This document shows positions 28,696-37,964 of a stretch of DNA of 64,000 nucleotides, one piece after another (within the stretch, counting starts at the first letter, position 1; every line of letters starts with the position of its first letter). Under the pieces are notes generated by a model. That model was given only the letters and a program-made list of their open reading frames with translations, was not told the origin of the DNA and ran no database searches. The translations under genes and the position numbers were made by a program. Source of the DNA: Streptomyces seoulensis. GTDB lineage: Bacteria > Actinomycetota > Actinomycetes > Streptomycetales > Streptomycetaceae. Location: positions 3,192,853 to 3,256,852 of the forward strand of contig CP054936.1 of assembly GCA_013364255.1 (NCBI GenBank), given 5' to 3'.

Positions 28696-28708
28696 GCGCT
28701 TGCTCAGT
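28692..28708. promoter_or_regulatory. Palindromic operator-like site upstream of the thioesterase gene
   Basis: ACTGAGC-GCTT-GCTCAGT, a 7-bp inverted repeat that begins at the molybdoenzyme's stop codon and ends 38 bases before the thioesterase ATG. The core TGAGCGCTTGCTCA is like operators of TetR-family regulators of acyl-CoA metabolism. A weak terminator role is the alternative. Confidence 0.5.
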
Positions 28709-28746
28709 CACGTAGTGGCCGATCGACGACGGACGGAGCCGGTTCC

Positions 28747-29229
28747 ATGGGCGAGCAGCACGAAGTGAAGTTCCCGCAAGAGGTCATCGACGAGTACGCC
28801 GCGCTCGGCGTCGATCTGCCCGCCCTGTTCTCCGCCGGGCACCTCGGCACCCGGATGGGCGTCCAGATCCTGGAGGCGTCCGCCGAGCGGGTCGTCGCCA
28901 CCATGCCGGTGGAGGGCAACACCCAGCCGTACGGGCTGCTGCACGGCGGCGCCTCCGCCGTGCTGGCCGAGACGCTGGGCTCGGTCGGCGCGATGCTGCA
29001 CGGCGGCAGCTCCAAGATCGCCGTCGGCGTCGACCTGAACTGCACCCACCACCGCGGGGTGCGCTCCGGTCTGGTCACGGGCGTGGCCACCCCGCTGCAC
29101 CGGGGGCGGTCCACGGCGACGTACGAGGTCGTGATCAGCGACGAGCAGGGGCGGCGGGTGTGCAGCGCCCGGCTGACGTGTCTGCTGCGGGATCTCAACG
29201 CGGGCGAGCAGACGCCTGCGGCTGGCTGA
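28747..29229 (+). CDS. PaaI-like hotdog-fold thioesterase
   Basis: A 160-residue acyl-CoA thioesterase of the PaaI/4HBT group. The hotdog signature NTQPYGLLHGGASAVLAETL contains the conserved HGG turn and the catalytic acidic residue in the following helix, and AVGVDLNCTHHRGVRSG is the central strand. Such enzymes hydrolyse aromatic or short acyl-CoA esters, often to rescue CoA. ATG 28747 lies 51 bases after the molybdoenzyme gene. The palindrome between them suggests its own control. Confidence 0.9.
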   Translation: MGEQHEVKFPQEVIDEYAALGVDLPALFSAGHLGTRMGVQILEASAERVVATMPVEGNTQPYGLLHGGASAVLAETLGSVGAMLHGGSSKIAVGVDLNCTHHRGVRSGLVTGVATPLHRGRSTATYEVVISDEQGRRVCSARLTCLLRDLNAGEQTPAAG

Positions 29230-29727
29230 ACCCGGGCCCCTCGGTCACCGGTACGGCCGGGTGCCGGTGCGGGCGGTGCCCGTGCGGGCGGTGCCCGAGC
29301 CGCGGAGGACAGCCAGCGTCACTCGGACAGGCACCCGAGTCCTGGGCCGTGCCCACCCGTTCCGCCCTGCGGAACGCCTGCCCACGGCTGGTACGGGAAC
29401 GGGTACGGGTGCCAGCCCACGGTTGGTACGGGTGCCGGGTGTCTGCCCACGGCCGGTAGGGGTGGGGTGTCTGCCCACGGCAGGTACGGGAACGGGTGTC
29501 TGCCCACCGCCGGTACGGGAACGGGTGCCAGCCCACGGCCGGTAGGGGTACGGGTGCCAGCCCACGGCTGGTCGGGGGCCGGGTGTCTGCCCGCGGCCGG
29601 TACAGGTACGGGCGCCAGCCCACGGCCGGTACGGGCACGGGAGCGAGCCCACGGCTCGTGCGGGTGTCTGCCCGGGGGGCTTGTGCGTTTCGTTGCCCGG
29701 CAGGTGCGCAGGTCCTAGTTTCGGAGC
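29230..29727. other. Noncoding interval dominated by the 29-bp minisatellite
   Basis: Before the minisatellite, 29255-29296 holds further GC-rich short repeats (GTGCGGGCGGTGCCC twice). After it, 29668-29727 leads to the lipoprotein gene and includes the probable promoter. I find no gene with acceptable codon use on either strand. Confidence 0.6.
29378..29667. repeat. 29-bp minisatellite, about ten copies
   Basis: Ten consecutive units with consensus CNGCCCACGGCYGGTACGGG followed by WACGGGTGY. Units 4 to 9 (29471-29644) are exactly 29 bp each, while the first three and the last differ in length (28-35 bp or shortened). Units alternate between two endings, GTGC before CAG and GTGT before CTG. 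Because 29 is not a multiple of three, no reading frame keeps the same peptide from unit to unit, which argues against coding. It fills the gap between the thioesterase and lipoprotein genes. Confidence 0.88.
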
Positions 29728-30183
29728 ATGGGGGCGCGAGGAGTTGCGCGGTATGGGGGGACGGCTCTTGGGGGGCCGCTCGTCGCGGCGCTGCTGGCGG
29801 GCGCGGCGGCAGCCGGCTGCGCCGGACACGGCGGCGCACCCGCCCCGCCGTCCGCCGCCGCCCGGCCGCCCGCCCCACCGTCCGTCGCCGATCGGCCGCC
29901 GTCATCGCCGTCACCTCGGGTGACGTCCCCGGCGCGGCTGTGCGCCGACGTCGTCGCCCACTGGGCGCGCGAGACGCTCGACGACGGCGTCTACGGCGAC
30001 TACCAGTCGATGGGGCTGTCCAACGGGCAGTACGAGATCCTGCGCCGGATCGTGGCCGCCGCCCGCCCCGTGCGGCAGCGCCAAGGCGACCGGGCGGCAG
30101 ATGAGTTGATCGTGCGTCGGGCGAACGCCGCCTGCGCCGAGCGGTACCGCGACGGCGCCCCCGGCAAGGGGCCGTGGCAGTGA
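29728..30183 (+). CDS. Putative lipoprotein
   Basis: A 151-residue protein with a signal peptide ending at a lipobox-like AAAGC (Cys31; Leu at -3 is replaced by Ala), then a 40-residue Pro/Ala/Ser spacer typical of surface lipoproteins. The folded C-terminal domain (LCADVVAHWARETLDDGVYG, then NGQYEILRRIVAAARP) is helical, with two cysteines. No function is recognised. It overlaps the next gene by four bases (GTGA), so both envelope proteins are made together. Confidence 0.7.
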   Translation: MGARGVARYGGTALGGPLVAALLAGAAAAGCAGHGGAPAPPSAAARPPAPPSVADRPPSSPSPRVTSPARLCADVVAHWARETLDDGVYGDYQSMGLSNGQYEILRRIVAAARPVRQRQGDRAADELIVRRANAACAERYRDGAPGKGPWQ

Positions 30184-31073
30184 GCGGCATCGGCCCGCTC
30201 GAACCGGGCGAGGACACCCGCGCCGAGCACACCCGCGCCGAGCACACCGGCGTCCCGGAGGACTCCCGCGCCCGCCGCCGCCGCGCCGTCCTCGTCGCCG
30301 CCGTGCTCGTCGCCCTGCTGGCCGGCGCCGGCTTCCTCCAGGCCGCCCGCACGCGGCAACTCCCGCTCCCCGCACCGCCGTCGCCCGCACCGCCGTACCC
30401 CTCGCAGGTGGTCGACGTCTCCTATCTGGACCCGGTGGCCACCCCGCGCGGCGCGCCGCCGGGCAGCTTCAGTTTCGCGCTGCTGGTGAGTGTGGAATCC
30501 GGGCCTCCGGTGACCGTGAGCGCGCTCGACCAGCCGTATGCGGGACTTTCCGTCACCTCCACGCCCCGTCCGCCCTTCCGGACGGCGGCGGGCACCGCAC
30601 GCAAGATCGTCATCACCCTGCATGTCAGGGAATGCGGGAAAGTTCCGGAGAATGCGGGACTTCCTTTCCTGGATGTAACACTGCGTAATACCCGCGCAAT
30701 GGAGGTCCAGAGTTTCATCCTGGGGCCGCGGTATGCGCACGCCCTCTCCGAGGCACTGCAAGTAGCCTGTGGCAACGTTTCCCCGTCATCACCAAAACAC
30801 CTTACACACCTGAACACAGCCGGGCGCGTCCTGCGGGTTCTCAGAATGCGGACGGGGCGAATCGGCCTGAATTCCGCTGTTCCACCCGCCGAGCACCGCT
30901 CTGCAATACGTCGTGTCATAACAAGAACGTCACAGCATTGGTCAGACTCTCCTCCCCGTTCCCCACGCCCGCCTAGAGTCACCGCCAGTCACCGCACGGT
31001 CGGAAAATCTCTTCGGGCCGGCGCTCGACTCGGCCCCTTCCAGGGGGGAGGGCCGTGCAAGGGAAAGGACTGA
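30180..31073 (+). CDS. Membrane-anchored hypothetical protein, probably with a lost stop codon
   Basis: The GTG at 30180 overlaps the lipoprotein stop. After a charged N terminus comes one transmembrane helix (RRAVLVAAVLVALLAGAGFLQ, about residues 35-55), then an extracellular beta-rich domain (SFSFALLVSVESGP, RKIVITLHVRECGKV) with a Cys pair ending near ALQVACGNV (about residue 200). The frame then runs on for about 97 codons rich in A/T at third positions to TGA 31071-31073, two bases before livK. That extension covers what should be the livK promoter and looks noncoding, so the functional protein probably has about 200 residues. Function unknown. Confidence 0.65.
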   Translation: MSGIGPLEPGEDTRAEHTRAEHTGVPEDSRARRRRAVLVAAVLVALLAGAGFLQAARTRQLPLPAPPSPAPPYPSQVVDVSYLDPVATPRGAPPGSFSFALLVSVESGPPVTVSALDQPYAGLSVTSTPRPPFRTAAGTARKIVITLHVRECGKVPENAGLPFLDVTLRNTRAMEVQSFILGPRYAHALSEALQVACGNVSPSSPKHLTHLNTAGRVLRVLRMRTGRIGLNSAVPPAEHRSAIRRVITRTSQHWSDSPPRSPRPPRVTASHRTVGKSLRAGARLGPFQGGGPCKGKD

Positions 31074-31075
31074 CC

Positions 31076-32311
31076 GTGCGTCAACGTTCGCTCATCGCCA
31101 TCACCGCCGCGCTGGCTGCGGGAGCACTCACCCTCACCGCCTGTGGCTCCCGGGACGGAGACAAGAACTCCGACTCCGGTGACGGCGGCGGCGGAACCAC
31201 CGTCACCATCGGCGTCGACGCCCCGCTGACCGGAGACCTGTCCGCCCTCGGCCTCGGCATCAAGAACTCCGCCGACCTCGCCGTCAAGACCGCGAACAAG
31301 AAAAACTACGTCAAGGGCGTCACCTTCAAACTCCAGGCCCGCGACGACCAGGCCCAGCCTTCTTCCGGCCAGCAGAACGCCGTCACCTTCGTTTCCGACA
31401 AGAGCGTTCTCGGTGTCGTCGGCCCGCTGAACTCCTCCGTCGCCGAATCGATGCAGAAGGTCTTCGACGACGCGAAACTGGTCGAGGTCTCCCCGGCCAA
31501 CACCGGCCCCTCCCTCACCCAGGGCCCCGACTGGCGCACCAAGAAGGTCCGCCAGCACCCGTCGTACTTCCGTACCGCGACCACGGACGCCATCCAGGGC
31601 CCGTTCGCCGCCCAGTACGTCTACAACGACGCCAAGAAGAAGAAGGTCTTCGTCATCGACGACAAGAAGACCTACGGCGCCGGCCTCGCGGGCACCTTCA
31701 CCGACGAGTTCAAGAAGCTCGGCGGCCAGGTCGTCGGCACCGAGCACATCAACCCCGACACCAAGGACTTCTCCGCGGTCGCCACCAAGGTGAAGAACTC
31801 CGGCGCCGACGTCGTCTACTACGGCGGCGAATACCCGCAGGCCGGCCCGCTCAGCAAGCAGATCAAGGCCGCCGGCGCCAAGATCCCGCTGGTCGGCGGC
31901 GACGGCATCAACGACGCCACCTACGCCAAGCTGGCCGGCCCCTCCGCCGCCGGCGACCTCGCCACCTCCGTCGGCGCCCCGGTCGAGAAGCTCGACTCCG
32001 CCAAGCAGTTCGTGGACGACTACAAGGCGGCCGGCTACAAGGAGGAGTACGCGGCCTACGGCGGCTACTCCTACGACTCCGCCTGGGCCATCATCGAGGC
32101 CGTCAAGAAGGTCGTCGACGACAACGGCGGCAAGCTCCCCGACGACGCCCGCGCCAAGGTCACCGAGGCCATGGCCAAGGTCTCCTTCGACGGTGTGACC
32201 GGCAAGGTCTCCTTCGACGAATACGGTGACGCGACCAACAAGCAGCTCACCGTCTACAAGGTCGACAACGGCGCCTTCGTGCCCGTGAAGTCGGGCACCT
32301 TCACCGGCTGA
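31076..32311 (+). CDS. livK: Branched-chain amino acid ABC transporter, substrate-binding lipoprotein
   Basis: A 411-residue periplasm-equivalent binding lipoprotein. A signal peptide with lipobox LTAC (Cys23) precedes a Ser/Gly/Asp linker. The Leu/Ile/Val-binding fold follows (TIGVDAPLTGDLSALGLGIK, VVGPLNSSVAESMQKVF, ANTGPSLT). It captures leucine, isoleucine, valine or related amino acids for LivHMGF. GTG 31076 has AAAGGA at 31064-31069; GTG 31055, with a stronger GGGGGGAGG, would add seven residues and remains possible. It is followed by a hairpin and then livH. Confidence 0.92.
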   Translation: MRQRSLIAITAALAAGALTLTACGSRDGDKNSDSGDGGGGTTVTIGVDAPLTGDLSALGLGIKNSADLAVKTANKKNYVKGVTFKLQARDDQAQPSSGQQNAVTFVSDKSVLGVVGPLNSSVAESMQKVFDDAKLVEVSPANTGPSLTQGPDWRTKKVRQHPSYFRTATTDAIQGPFAAQYVYNDAKKKKVFVIDDKKTYGAGLAGTFTDEFKKLGGQVVGTEHINPDTKDFSAVATKVKNSGADVVYYGGEYPQAGPLSKQIKAAGAKIPLVGGDGINDATYAKLAGPSAAGDLATSVGAPVEKLDSAKQFVDDYKAAGYKEEYAAYGGYSYDSAWAIIEAVKKVVDDNGGKLPDDARAKVTEAMAKVSFDGVTGKVSFDEYGDATNKQLTVYKVDNGAFVPVKSGTFTG

Positions 32312-32334
32312 CCCACACCCACACCGCTCAACAG

Positions 32335-32370
32335 CCGCGCGGGGCGTCGTTCCACTGGCGCCCCGCGCGG
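32335..32370 (+). terminator. Attenuator-like hairpin between livK and livH
   Basis: A perfect 12-bp stem CCGCGCGGGGCG / CGCCCCGCGCGG with a 12-base loop, 24 bases after livK. It would stop part of the transcription or protect the livK mRNA end, so that binding protein is made in excess over the permease. Confidence 0.65.
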
Positions 32371-32423
32371 ACTCACATCACGGTCACATCCGTCGAACGT
32401 CCGAAAGTCTCGGAGGACATGCG

Positions 32424-33356
32424 GTGAACGAACTGCCGCAGCAGCTGGTCAACGGCCTGCTACTGGGATCCATGTACGGGCTGGTCGCCATTGGCTACAC
32501 GATGGTCTACGGCATCGTCCAGCTCATCAACTTCGCCCACGGCGAGATATTCATGACCGGCGCCTTCGGCGCCCTCACGGTCTACGTCTACATCCTGCCC
32601 GACGGCACCTCCATGTGGCTCGCGCTGCCCTGCATGCTGCTCGGCGCGATCATCGTCGCCGTCCTCGTCGCCATCGGGGCGGAACGGTTCGCCTACCGGC
32701 CCCTGCGCTCCGCCCCACGCCTCGCCCCCCTCATCACCGCCATCGGCCTCTCCCTCGCCCTCCAGCAGGCCGTCTGGGCGTGGTACCCCGACGCCAAGTC
32801 CGCCCGGCCCTTCCCGCAGATCCCCGGCGGCCCCTTCCACCTCGGCAGCGTCACCATCCAGACCGGCGACGTCTTCCTCCTCCTGGCCGCCCCCATCAGC
32901 ATGGCCGTCCTCGGCTACTTCGTCATGAAGACCCGCACCGGCCGCGGCATGCAGGCCACCGCCCAGGACCCCGACACCGCCAAACTCATGGGCGTCAACA
33001 CCGACCGCATCATCGTCGTCGCCTTCGCCCTCGGCGCCGCCTTCGCCGCCGTCGGCGGCCTCGCCGACGGCCTCAAGTACGGCCAGATCGACTTCAAGAT
33101 GGGCTTCATCCTCGGCCTCAAAGCCTTCACCGCGGCAGTCCTCGGCGGCATCGGCAACATCTACGGCGCCATGATCGGCGGCCTCGTCCTCGGCGTCGCC
33201 GAGACCCTCGCCACCGCCTACATCGCCGACATCCCCGGCATGGACAAGTTCGGCAGCAACACCTGGGCCGACGTCTGGGCCTTCGTACTCCTCATTCTCG
33301 TGCTCCTCTTCAGGCCCCAGGGCCTGCTCGGCGAGCGCGTCGCGGACAGGGCGTGA
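32424..33356 (+). CDS. livH: Branched-chain amino acid ABC transporter permease LivH
   Basis: A 310-residue permease with about eight transmembrane helices. QQLVNGLLLGSMYGLVAIGY and VYGIVQLINFAHGEIFMTGA are the conserved LivH N terminus; AKLMGVNTDRIIVVAFALGA is the coupling-helix (EAA-like) region, and KAFTAAVLGGIGNIYGAMIG is the last conserved block. It pairs with LivM in the membrane. GTG 32424 lies behind CGGAGGA. The stop is five bases before livM. Confidence 0.94.
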   Translation: MNELPQQLVNGLLLGSMYGLVAIGYTMVYGIVQLINFAHGEIFMTGAFGALTVYVYILPDGTSMWLALPCMLLGAIIVAVLVAIGAERFAYRPLRSAPRLAPLITAIGLSLALQQAVWAWYPDAKSARPFPQIPGGPFHLGSVTIQTGDVFLLLAAPISMAVLGYFVMKTRTGRGMQATAQDPDTAKLMGVNTDRIIVVAFALGAAFAAVGGLADGLKYGQIDFKMGFILGLKAFTAAVLGGIGNIYGAMIGGLVLGVAETLATAYIADIPGMDKFGSNTWADVWAFVLLILVLLFRPQGLLGERVADRA

Positions 33357-33361
33357 CACCG

Positions 33362-35191
33362 ATGACCACACAGACCACCGCACCCGAAACCCCCAGCACC
33401 CCCACCACCGGCGCCCCCGCCACCGGCCTGATCGCCCTCCCCGAACACATCGGCCGCGCCCTCGCCACCGCCGGCGCCCTCCTCACCATCGCCGCCACCT
33501 TCCTCGCCTGGACCTGGACCGCCGACTTCCCCGGCGACCTCACCGTCTACGGCTACCCGGGCGGCCTCCAGGTCCTCGTCCTCATCGGCGGCGCCCTCAC
33601 CACCCTCTTCGCCCTCTCCTCCTACGGCGTCAAGGGCCTCGGCTGGCTCGCCCCCGCCGGCGCCGACGCCGGCGTCAAACTCGCCGCACTCGCCACCTTC
33701 GCCACCGCCTGGTACACCGTCATCGCCATCAGCGTCGAACTCGGCGGCGTCGTCAACCTCGAACCCGGCGGCTACGTCGTCGCCGCCACCACCCTCGCCA
33801 CCCTCCTCGGCGCCCTCGCCCTGCCCTTCCGGCGCCCCGCACCCGACCCGATCGACCCCGACAGCACCGGCTGGGAACAGTTCAGGCACCGCCTCGGCCA
33901 CGGCTGGGACACCGCCAAGGCCGTCTTCGCCGCCGACGCCCCCCGCCCCGTACGCGCCCTGCCGTCCTACGCCGAGATCCTCATCATCGTCGCCATCATG
34001 GCGCTCGGCCTCACCGTCTTCACCTACGGCATCGGCACCCCCTACGACGAACTCTTCGTCGGCTTCCTGATCATGGCCGGCTTCGGCTTCGCCGCCCTCA
34101 ACAAGGCCGGCCTCATCGCCCACGCCTCCCAGATCACCGCCCGCCACCAGAACCTCTCCATCTGCGGCGCCTTCCTCGCCGCCGCCCTCTTCCCCTTCAC
34201 CCAGACCGACGACAAATACGCCACCCTCGGCGTCTACATCCTCATCTTCGCCACCGTCGCCCTCGGCCTGAACATCGTCGTCGGCCTCGCCGGACTCCTC
34301 GACCTCGGCTACGTCGCCTTCCTCGGCGTCGGCGCCTACGCCGCCGCCCTCGTCTCCGGCTCCCCCAACTCCCCCTTCGACGTGCACTTCCCCTTCTGGG
34401 CCGCCGTCCTCGTCGGCGGCGCCGCCTCCCTCGTCTTCGGCGTCCTCATCGGCGCCCCCACCCTGCGCCTGCGCGGCGACTACCTCGCCATCGTCACCCT
34501 CGGCTTCGGAGAGATCTTCCGCATCACCGCCAACAACCTCGACGGCACCTCCGGCCCCGACCTGACCAACGGCTCCAACGGCATCGCCTCCATCCCCAAC
34601 CTCGACGTCCTCGGCTTCGACTTCGGCGCCCAGCACGACATGGGCGGCTTCACCATCGGCCGCTTCGCCAACTACTTCTTCCTGATGCTGCTCATCACCG
34701 CCGTCGTCGTCCTCGTCTTCCGGCGCAGCGGCAACTCCCGCATCGGCCGCGCCTGGGTCGCCATCCGCGAGGACGAGACCGCCGCCCTCGCCATGGGCAT
34801 CAACGGCTTCCGCGTCAAGCTCATCGCCTTCGCCGTCGGCGCCTCCCTCGCCGGTCTCGCCGGCACCGTCCAGGCCCACGTCACCTACACCGTCACCCCC
34901 GAGCAGTACCTCTTCGCCGGCGCCGTACCGCCCAACTCCGCCTTCCTGCTCGCCGCCGTCGTCCTCGGCGGCATGGGCACCATCGCCGGCCCCCTCATCG
35001 GCGCCGCACTGCTCTTCCTCATCCCCAACAAGCTCCAGTTCCTCGGCAACTACCAGCTCTTCGCCTTCGGACTCGCCCTCATCCTGCTCATGCGCTTCCG
35101 CCCCGAGGGAATCGTCCCCAACCGACGCCGCCAACTGGAATTCCACGAAGAGGCCGACGCGCCCGCGGCCCTCGGCAAGACAGGGGCCTGA
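33362..35191 (+). CDS. livM: Branched-chain amino acid ABC transporter permease LivM
   Basis: A 609-residue permease, about 200 residues longer than a minimal LivM. The extra N-terminal part has several hydrophobic segments (ALATAGALLTIAATFLAWTW, LQVLVLIGGALTTLFALSSY) typical of the streptomycete form. The core shows LGLNIVVGLAGLLDLGYVAF, LRGDYLAIVTLGFGEIFRIT and WVAIREDETAALAMGINGF (coupling region). It has no strong ribosome-binding site and starts five bases after livH, so translation is likely coupled. Confidence 0.94.
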   Translation: MTTQTTAPETPSTPTTGAPATGLIALPEHIGRALATAGALLTIAATFLAWTWTADFPGDLTVYGYPGGLQVLVLIGGALTTLFALSSYGVKGLGWLAPAGADAGVKLAALATFATAWYTVIAISVELGGVVNLEPGGYVVAATTLATLLGALALPFRRPAPDPIDPDSTGWEQFRHRLGHGWDTAKAVFAADAPRPVRALPSYAEILIIVAIMALGLTVFTYGIGTPYDELFVGFLIMAGFGFAALNKAGLIAHASQITARHQNLSICGAFLAAALFPFTQTDDKYATLGVYILIFATVALGLNIVVGLAGLLDLGYVAFLGVGAYAAALVSGSPNSPFDVHFPFWAAVLVGGAASLVFGVLIGAPTLRLRGDYLAIVTLGFGEIFRITANNLDGTSGPDLTNGSNGIASIPNLDVLGFDFGAQHDMGGFTIGRFANYFFLMLLITAVVVLVFRRSGNSRIGRAWVAIREDETAALAMGINGFRVKLIAFAVGASLAGLAGTVQAHVTYTVTPEQYLFAGAVPPNSAFLLAAVVLGGMGTIAGPLIGAALLFLIPNKLQFLGNYQLFAFGLALILLMRFRPEGIVPNRRRQLEFHEEADAPAALGKTGA

Positions 35192-35196
35192 CCACC

Positions 35197-36191
<995 letters not shown>

Positions 36192-36195
<4 letters not shown>

Positions 36196-36908
36196 CCACA
36201 CTGCTCGAAGTCGAGGACCTGCGCGTCGCCTACGGCAAGATCGAGGCCGTCAAGGGCATCTCCTTCAAGGTCGAAGCCGGCCAGGTCGTCACCCTCATCG
36301 GCACCAACGGCGCCGGCAAGACCACCACCCTGCGCACCCTCTCCGGCCTCCTCAAGCCGGTCGGCGGACAGATCAGGTTCAACGGCAAGTCCCTCAAGAA
36401 GGTCCCCGCCCACCAGATCGTCTCCCTCGGCCTCGCCCACTCCCCCGAAGGCCGGCACATCTTCCCCCGCATGACCATCGAGGACAACCTCCGCCTCGGC
36501 GCCTTCCTCCGCAAGGACAGAAGCGCCATCGAGAAGGACATCCAGCGCGCCTACGACCTCTTCCCCATCCTCGGGGAACGCCGCAAGCAGGCCGCCGGCA
36601 CCCTCTCCGGCGGCGAGCAGCAGATGCTCGCCATGGGCCGCGCCCTCATGTCCCAGCCCAAACTGCTCATGCTCGACGAACCCTCCATGGGCCTGTCCCC
36701 GATCATGATGCAGAAGATCATGGCGACCATCGCCGCGCTCAAATCCCAGGGCACCACCATCCTGCTCGTCGAACAGAACGCCCAGGCCGCCCTCTCCCTC
36801 GCCGACCAGGGCCACGTCATGGAGGTCGGCAGCATCGTTCTGTCCGGCACCGGACGCGACCTCCTGCACGACGAGTCGGTCCGCAAGGCCTACCTCGGCG
36901 AGGACTGA
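36192..36908 (+). CDS. livF: Branched-chain amino acid ABC transporter ATPase LivF
   Basis: A 238-residue ATPase that forms the second nucleotide-binding subunit with LivG: Walker A IGTNGAGKTTTLRTLSG, signature TLSGGEQQMLAMGRAL, Walker B LLMLDEPSMGLSP and switch region LLVEQNAQAAL. The C terminus (VRKAYLGED) is standard for LivF. It is the last gene of the operon, followed by a strong terminator. Confidence 0.95.
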
Positions 36909-36926
36909 ACACCACCCGACACACCA

Positions 36927-36964
36927 AGAGGCCCGCACCCCTACGCAAGGGATGCGGGCCTCTT
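36927..36964. terminator. Terminator of the liv operon
   Basis: AAGAGGCCCGCA pairs with TGCGGGCCTCTT, with an inner CCC/GGG extension around a small loop. It lies 18 bases after livF and 41 bases from the end of the convergent ANTAR regulator gene, so it can serve both. Confidence 0.85.
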
Positions 36965-37005
36965 CGGCACCTGTGCGGGGCGAGCCCGACCGGCTGCTAC
37001 GCCGA

Positions 37006-37680
37006 CTACTCCGGCTTCTCCGGCTTGCCGCCCTTGGCCGCCTTCTTCTCGTCGCTGTCCTGGATCACGGCCTCCGCCACCTGCTGCATCGACATACGAC
37101 GGTCCATCGACGTCTTCTGGATCCAGCGGAACGCCGCCGGCTCACTCAACCCGTACTCCGTCTGGAGCACCGACTTCGCCCGGTCCACCAGCTTGCGCGT
37201 CTCCAGCCGCTGGGTGAGGTCCGCGACCTCCTTCTCCAGCTCCCTCAGCTCCGTGAACCGCGAGACGGCCATCTCGATCGCCGGCACCACATCGCTCTTG
37301 CTGAACGGCTTCACCAGATACGCCATCGCACCCGCGTCCCGCGCCCGCTCCACCAGATCGCGCTGCGAGAACGCCGTCAGCATCAGCACCGGCGCGATGC
37401 TCTCCTCGGCGATCCTCTCCGCCGCCGAGATGCCGTCGAGCTTCGGCATCTTCACGTCCAGGATCACCAGATCCGGCCGGTGCTCACGGGCCAGCTCCAC
37501 CGCGCGCTCACCGTCCCCGGCCTCGCCGACGACGGAGTAGCCCTCCTCCTCCAGCATCTCTTTGAGATCCAGCCGGATCAGCGCCTCGTCCTCCGCGATG
37601 ACGACACGGGTCGTCAACGGGGGCACATGCGACTTGTCGTCATCGGACACGTCCAGGGGCTGGGGCGACTCGGCGGTCAC
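37006..37680 (-). CDS. pdtaR: ANTAR-domain response regulator (PdtaR-like)
   Basis: A 224-residue two-component output protein. The receiver domain has the acidic pocket VVIAEDEALIRLD, phospho-acceptor Asp in DLVILDVKMP, MLTAFS and the Lys in YLVKPFSKSDV. The C terminus is an ANTAR RNA-binding domain (DLTQRLETRKLVDRAKSVL, then AAFRWIQKTSMDRRMSMQQV). Family members act as antiterminators by binding paired RNA hairpins. GTG 37680 is chosen for AAGGAG seven bases upstream. The cognate kinase is not in the window. The gene symbol follows the mycobacterial homologue. Confidence 0.9.
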   Translation of the reverse strand: MTAESPQPLDVSDDDKSHVPPLTTRVVIAEDEALIRLDLKEMLEEEGYSVVGEAGDGERAVELAREHRPDLVILDVKMPKLDGISAAERIAEESIAPVLMLTAFSQRDLVERARDAGAMAYLVKPFSKSDVVPAIEMAVSRFTELRELEKEVADLTQRLETRKLVDRAKSVLQTEYGLSEPAAFRWIQKTSMDRRMSMQQVAEAVIQDSDEKKAAKGGKPEKPE

Positions 37681-37784
37681 GGGGGCGCTCCTTGTTCCGG
37701 GGGAGGCAGATACTGCTCCCAAGAGCCTACCTAGCTGCGGTAAGGTAGGGCACGGCGGGTCGGAGTGGACCTTCGATTCGTTAG

Positions 37785-37859
37785 GCCCCGGTAGCCCAAT
37801 TGGCAGCAGGCAATGGATTCAAAACCCATACAGTGTCGGTTCGAGTCCGACCCGGGGCA
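37785..37859 (+). tRNA. tRNA with CAA anticodon (Leu by anticodon) but a class I body
   Basis: A cloverleaf can be drawn by hand: acceptor GCCCCGG/CCGGGGC, D stem GCC/GGC, anticodon loop TTCAAAA with anticodon CAA, T arm GTCGG-TTCGAGT-CCGAC and discriminator A. CCA is not encoded. The anticodon stem has an A-C mismatch next to the loop (37817/37825). The variable region is only about five bases, whereas bacterial leucine tRNAs have a long variable arm. Decoding by leucyl-tRNA synthetase is therefore doubtful. A U-rich terminator follows. Confidence 0.8.
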
Positions 37860-37888
37860 CTTTTCCTTCGATTTCAAGGTCAGTTTTT

Positions 37889-37926
37889 AAAGCGGACGTC
37901 CACGTTCTGCTGAACATCCGCTTTTT
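37889..37926 (+). terminator. Terminator after the tRNA gene
   Basis: AAAGCGGA (37889-37896) pairs with TCCGCTTT (37917-37924), followed by TT, 30 bases beyond the tRNA. One of the few hairpins here with a T-run. Confidence 0.6.
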
Positions 37927-37964
37927 GCTGCGTGTCGACGCGATCACTCTCCAAGAGTGTCCAC

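Noticed and set aside
29378..29667. Possible CRISPR array
   Set aside because: The 29-bp units abut each other with no unique spacers, and no cas gene is near.
29245..30352. Minus-strand open frames with repeating Tyr/Arg/Pro/Trp peptides across the 29-bp repeat
   Set aside because: The peptide pattern follows from the repeat, the 29-bp period shifts the frame, and the frames run antisense into the lipoprotein gene.
32460..33383. A 307-codon acidic open frame opposite livH, and a 683-codon one opposite livM
   Set aside because: Glu/Asp/Gly/Val-rich shadows of hydrophobic permease genes; no homology recognised.
37785..37859. Reading the tRNA as tryptophan because of the CAAAAC context
   Set aside because: Stem pairing fixes the loop as TTCAAAA, which places CAA, not CCA, at the anticodon.
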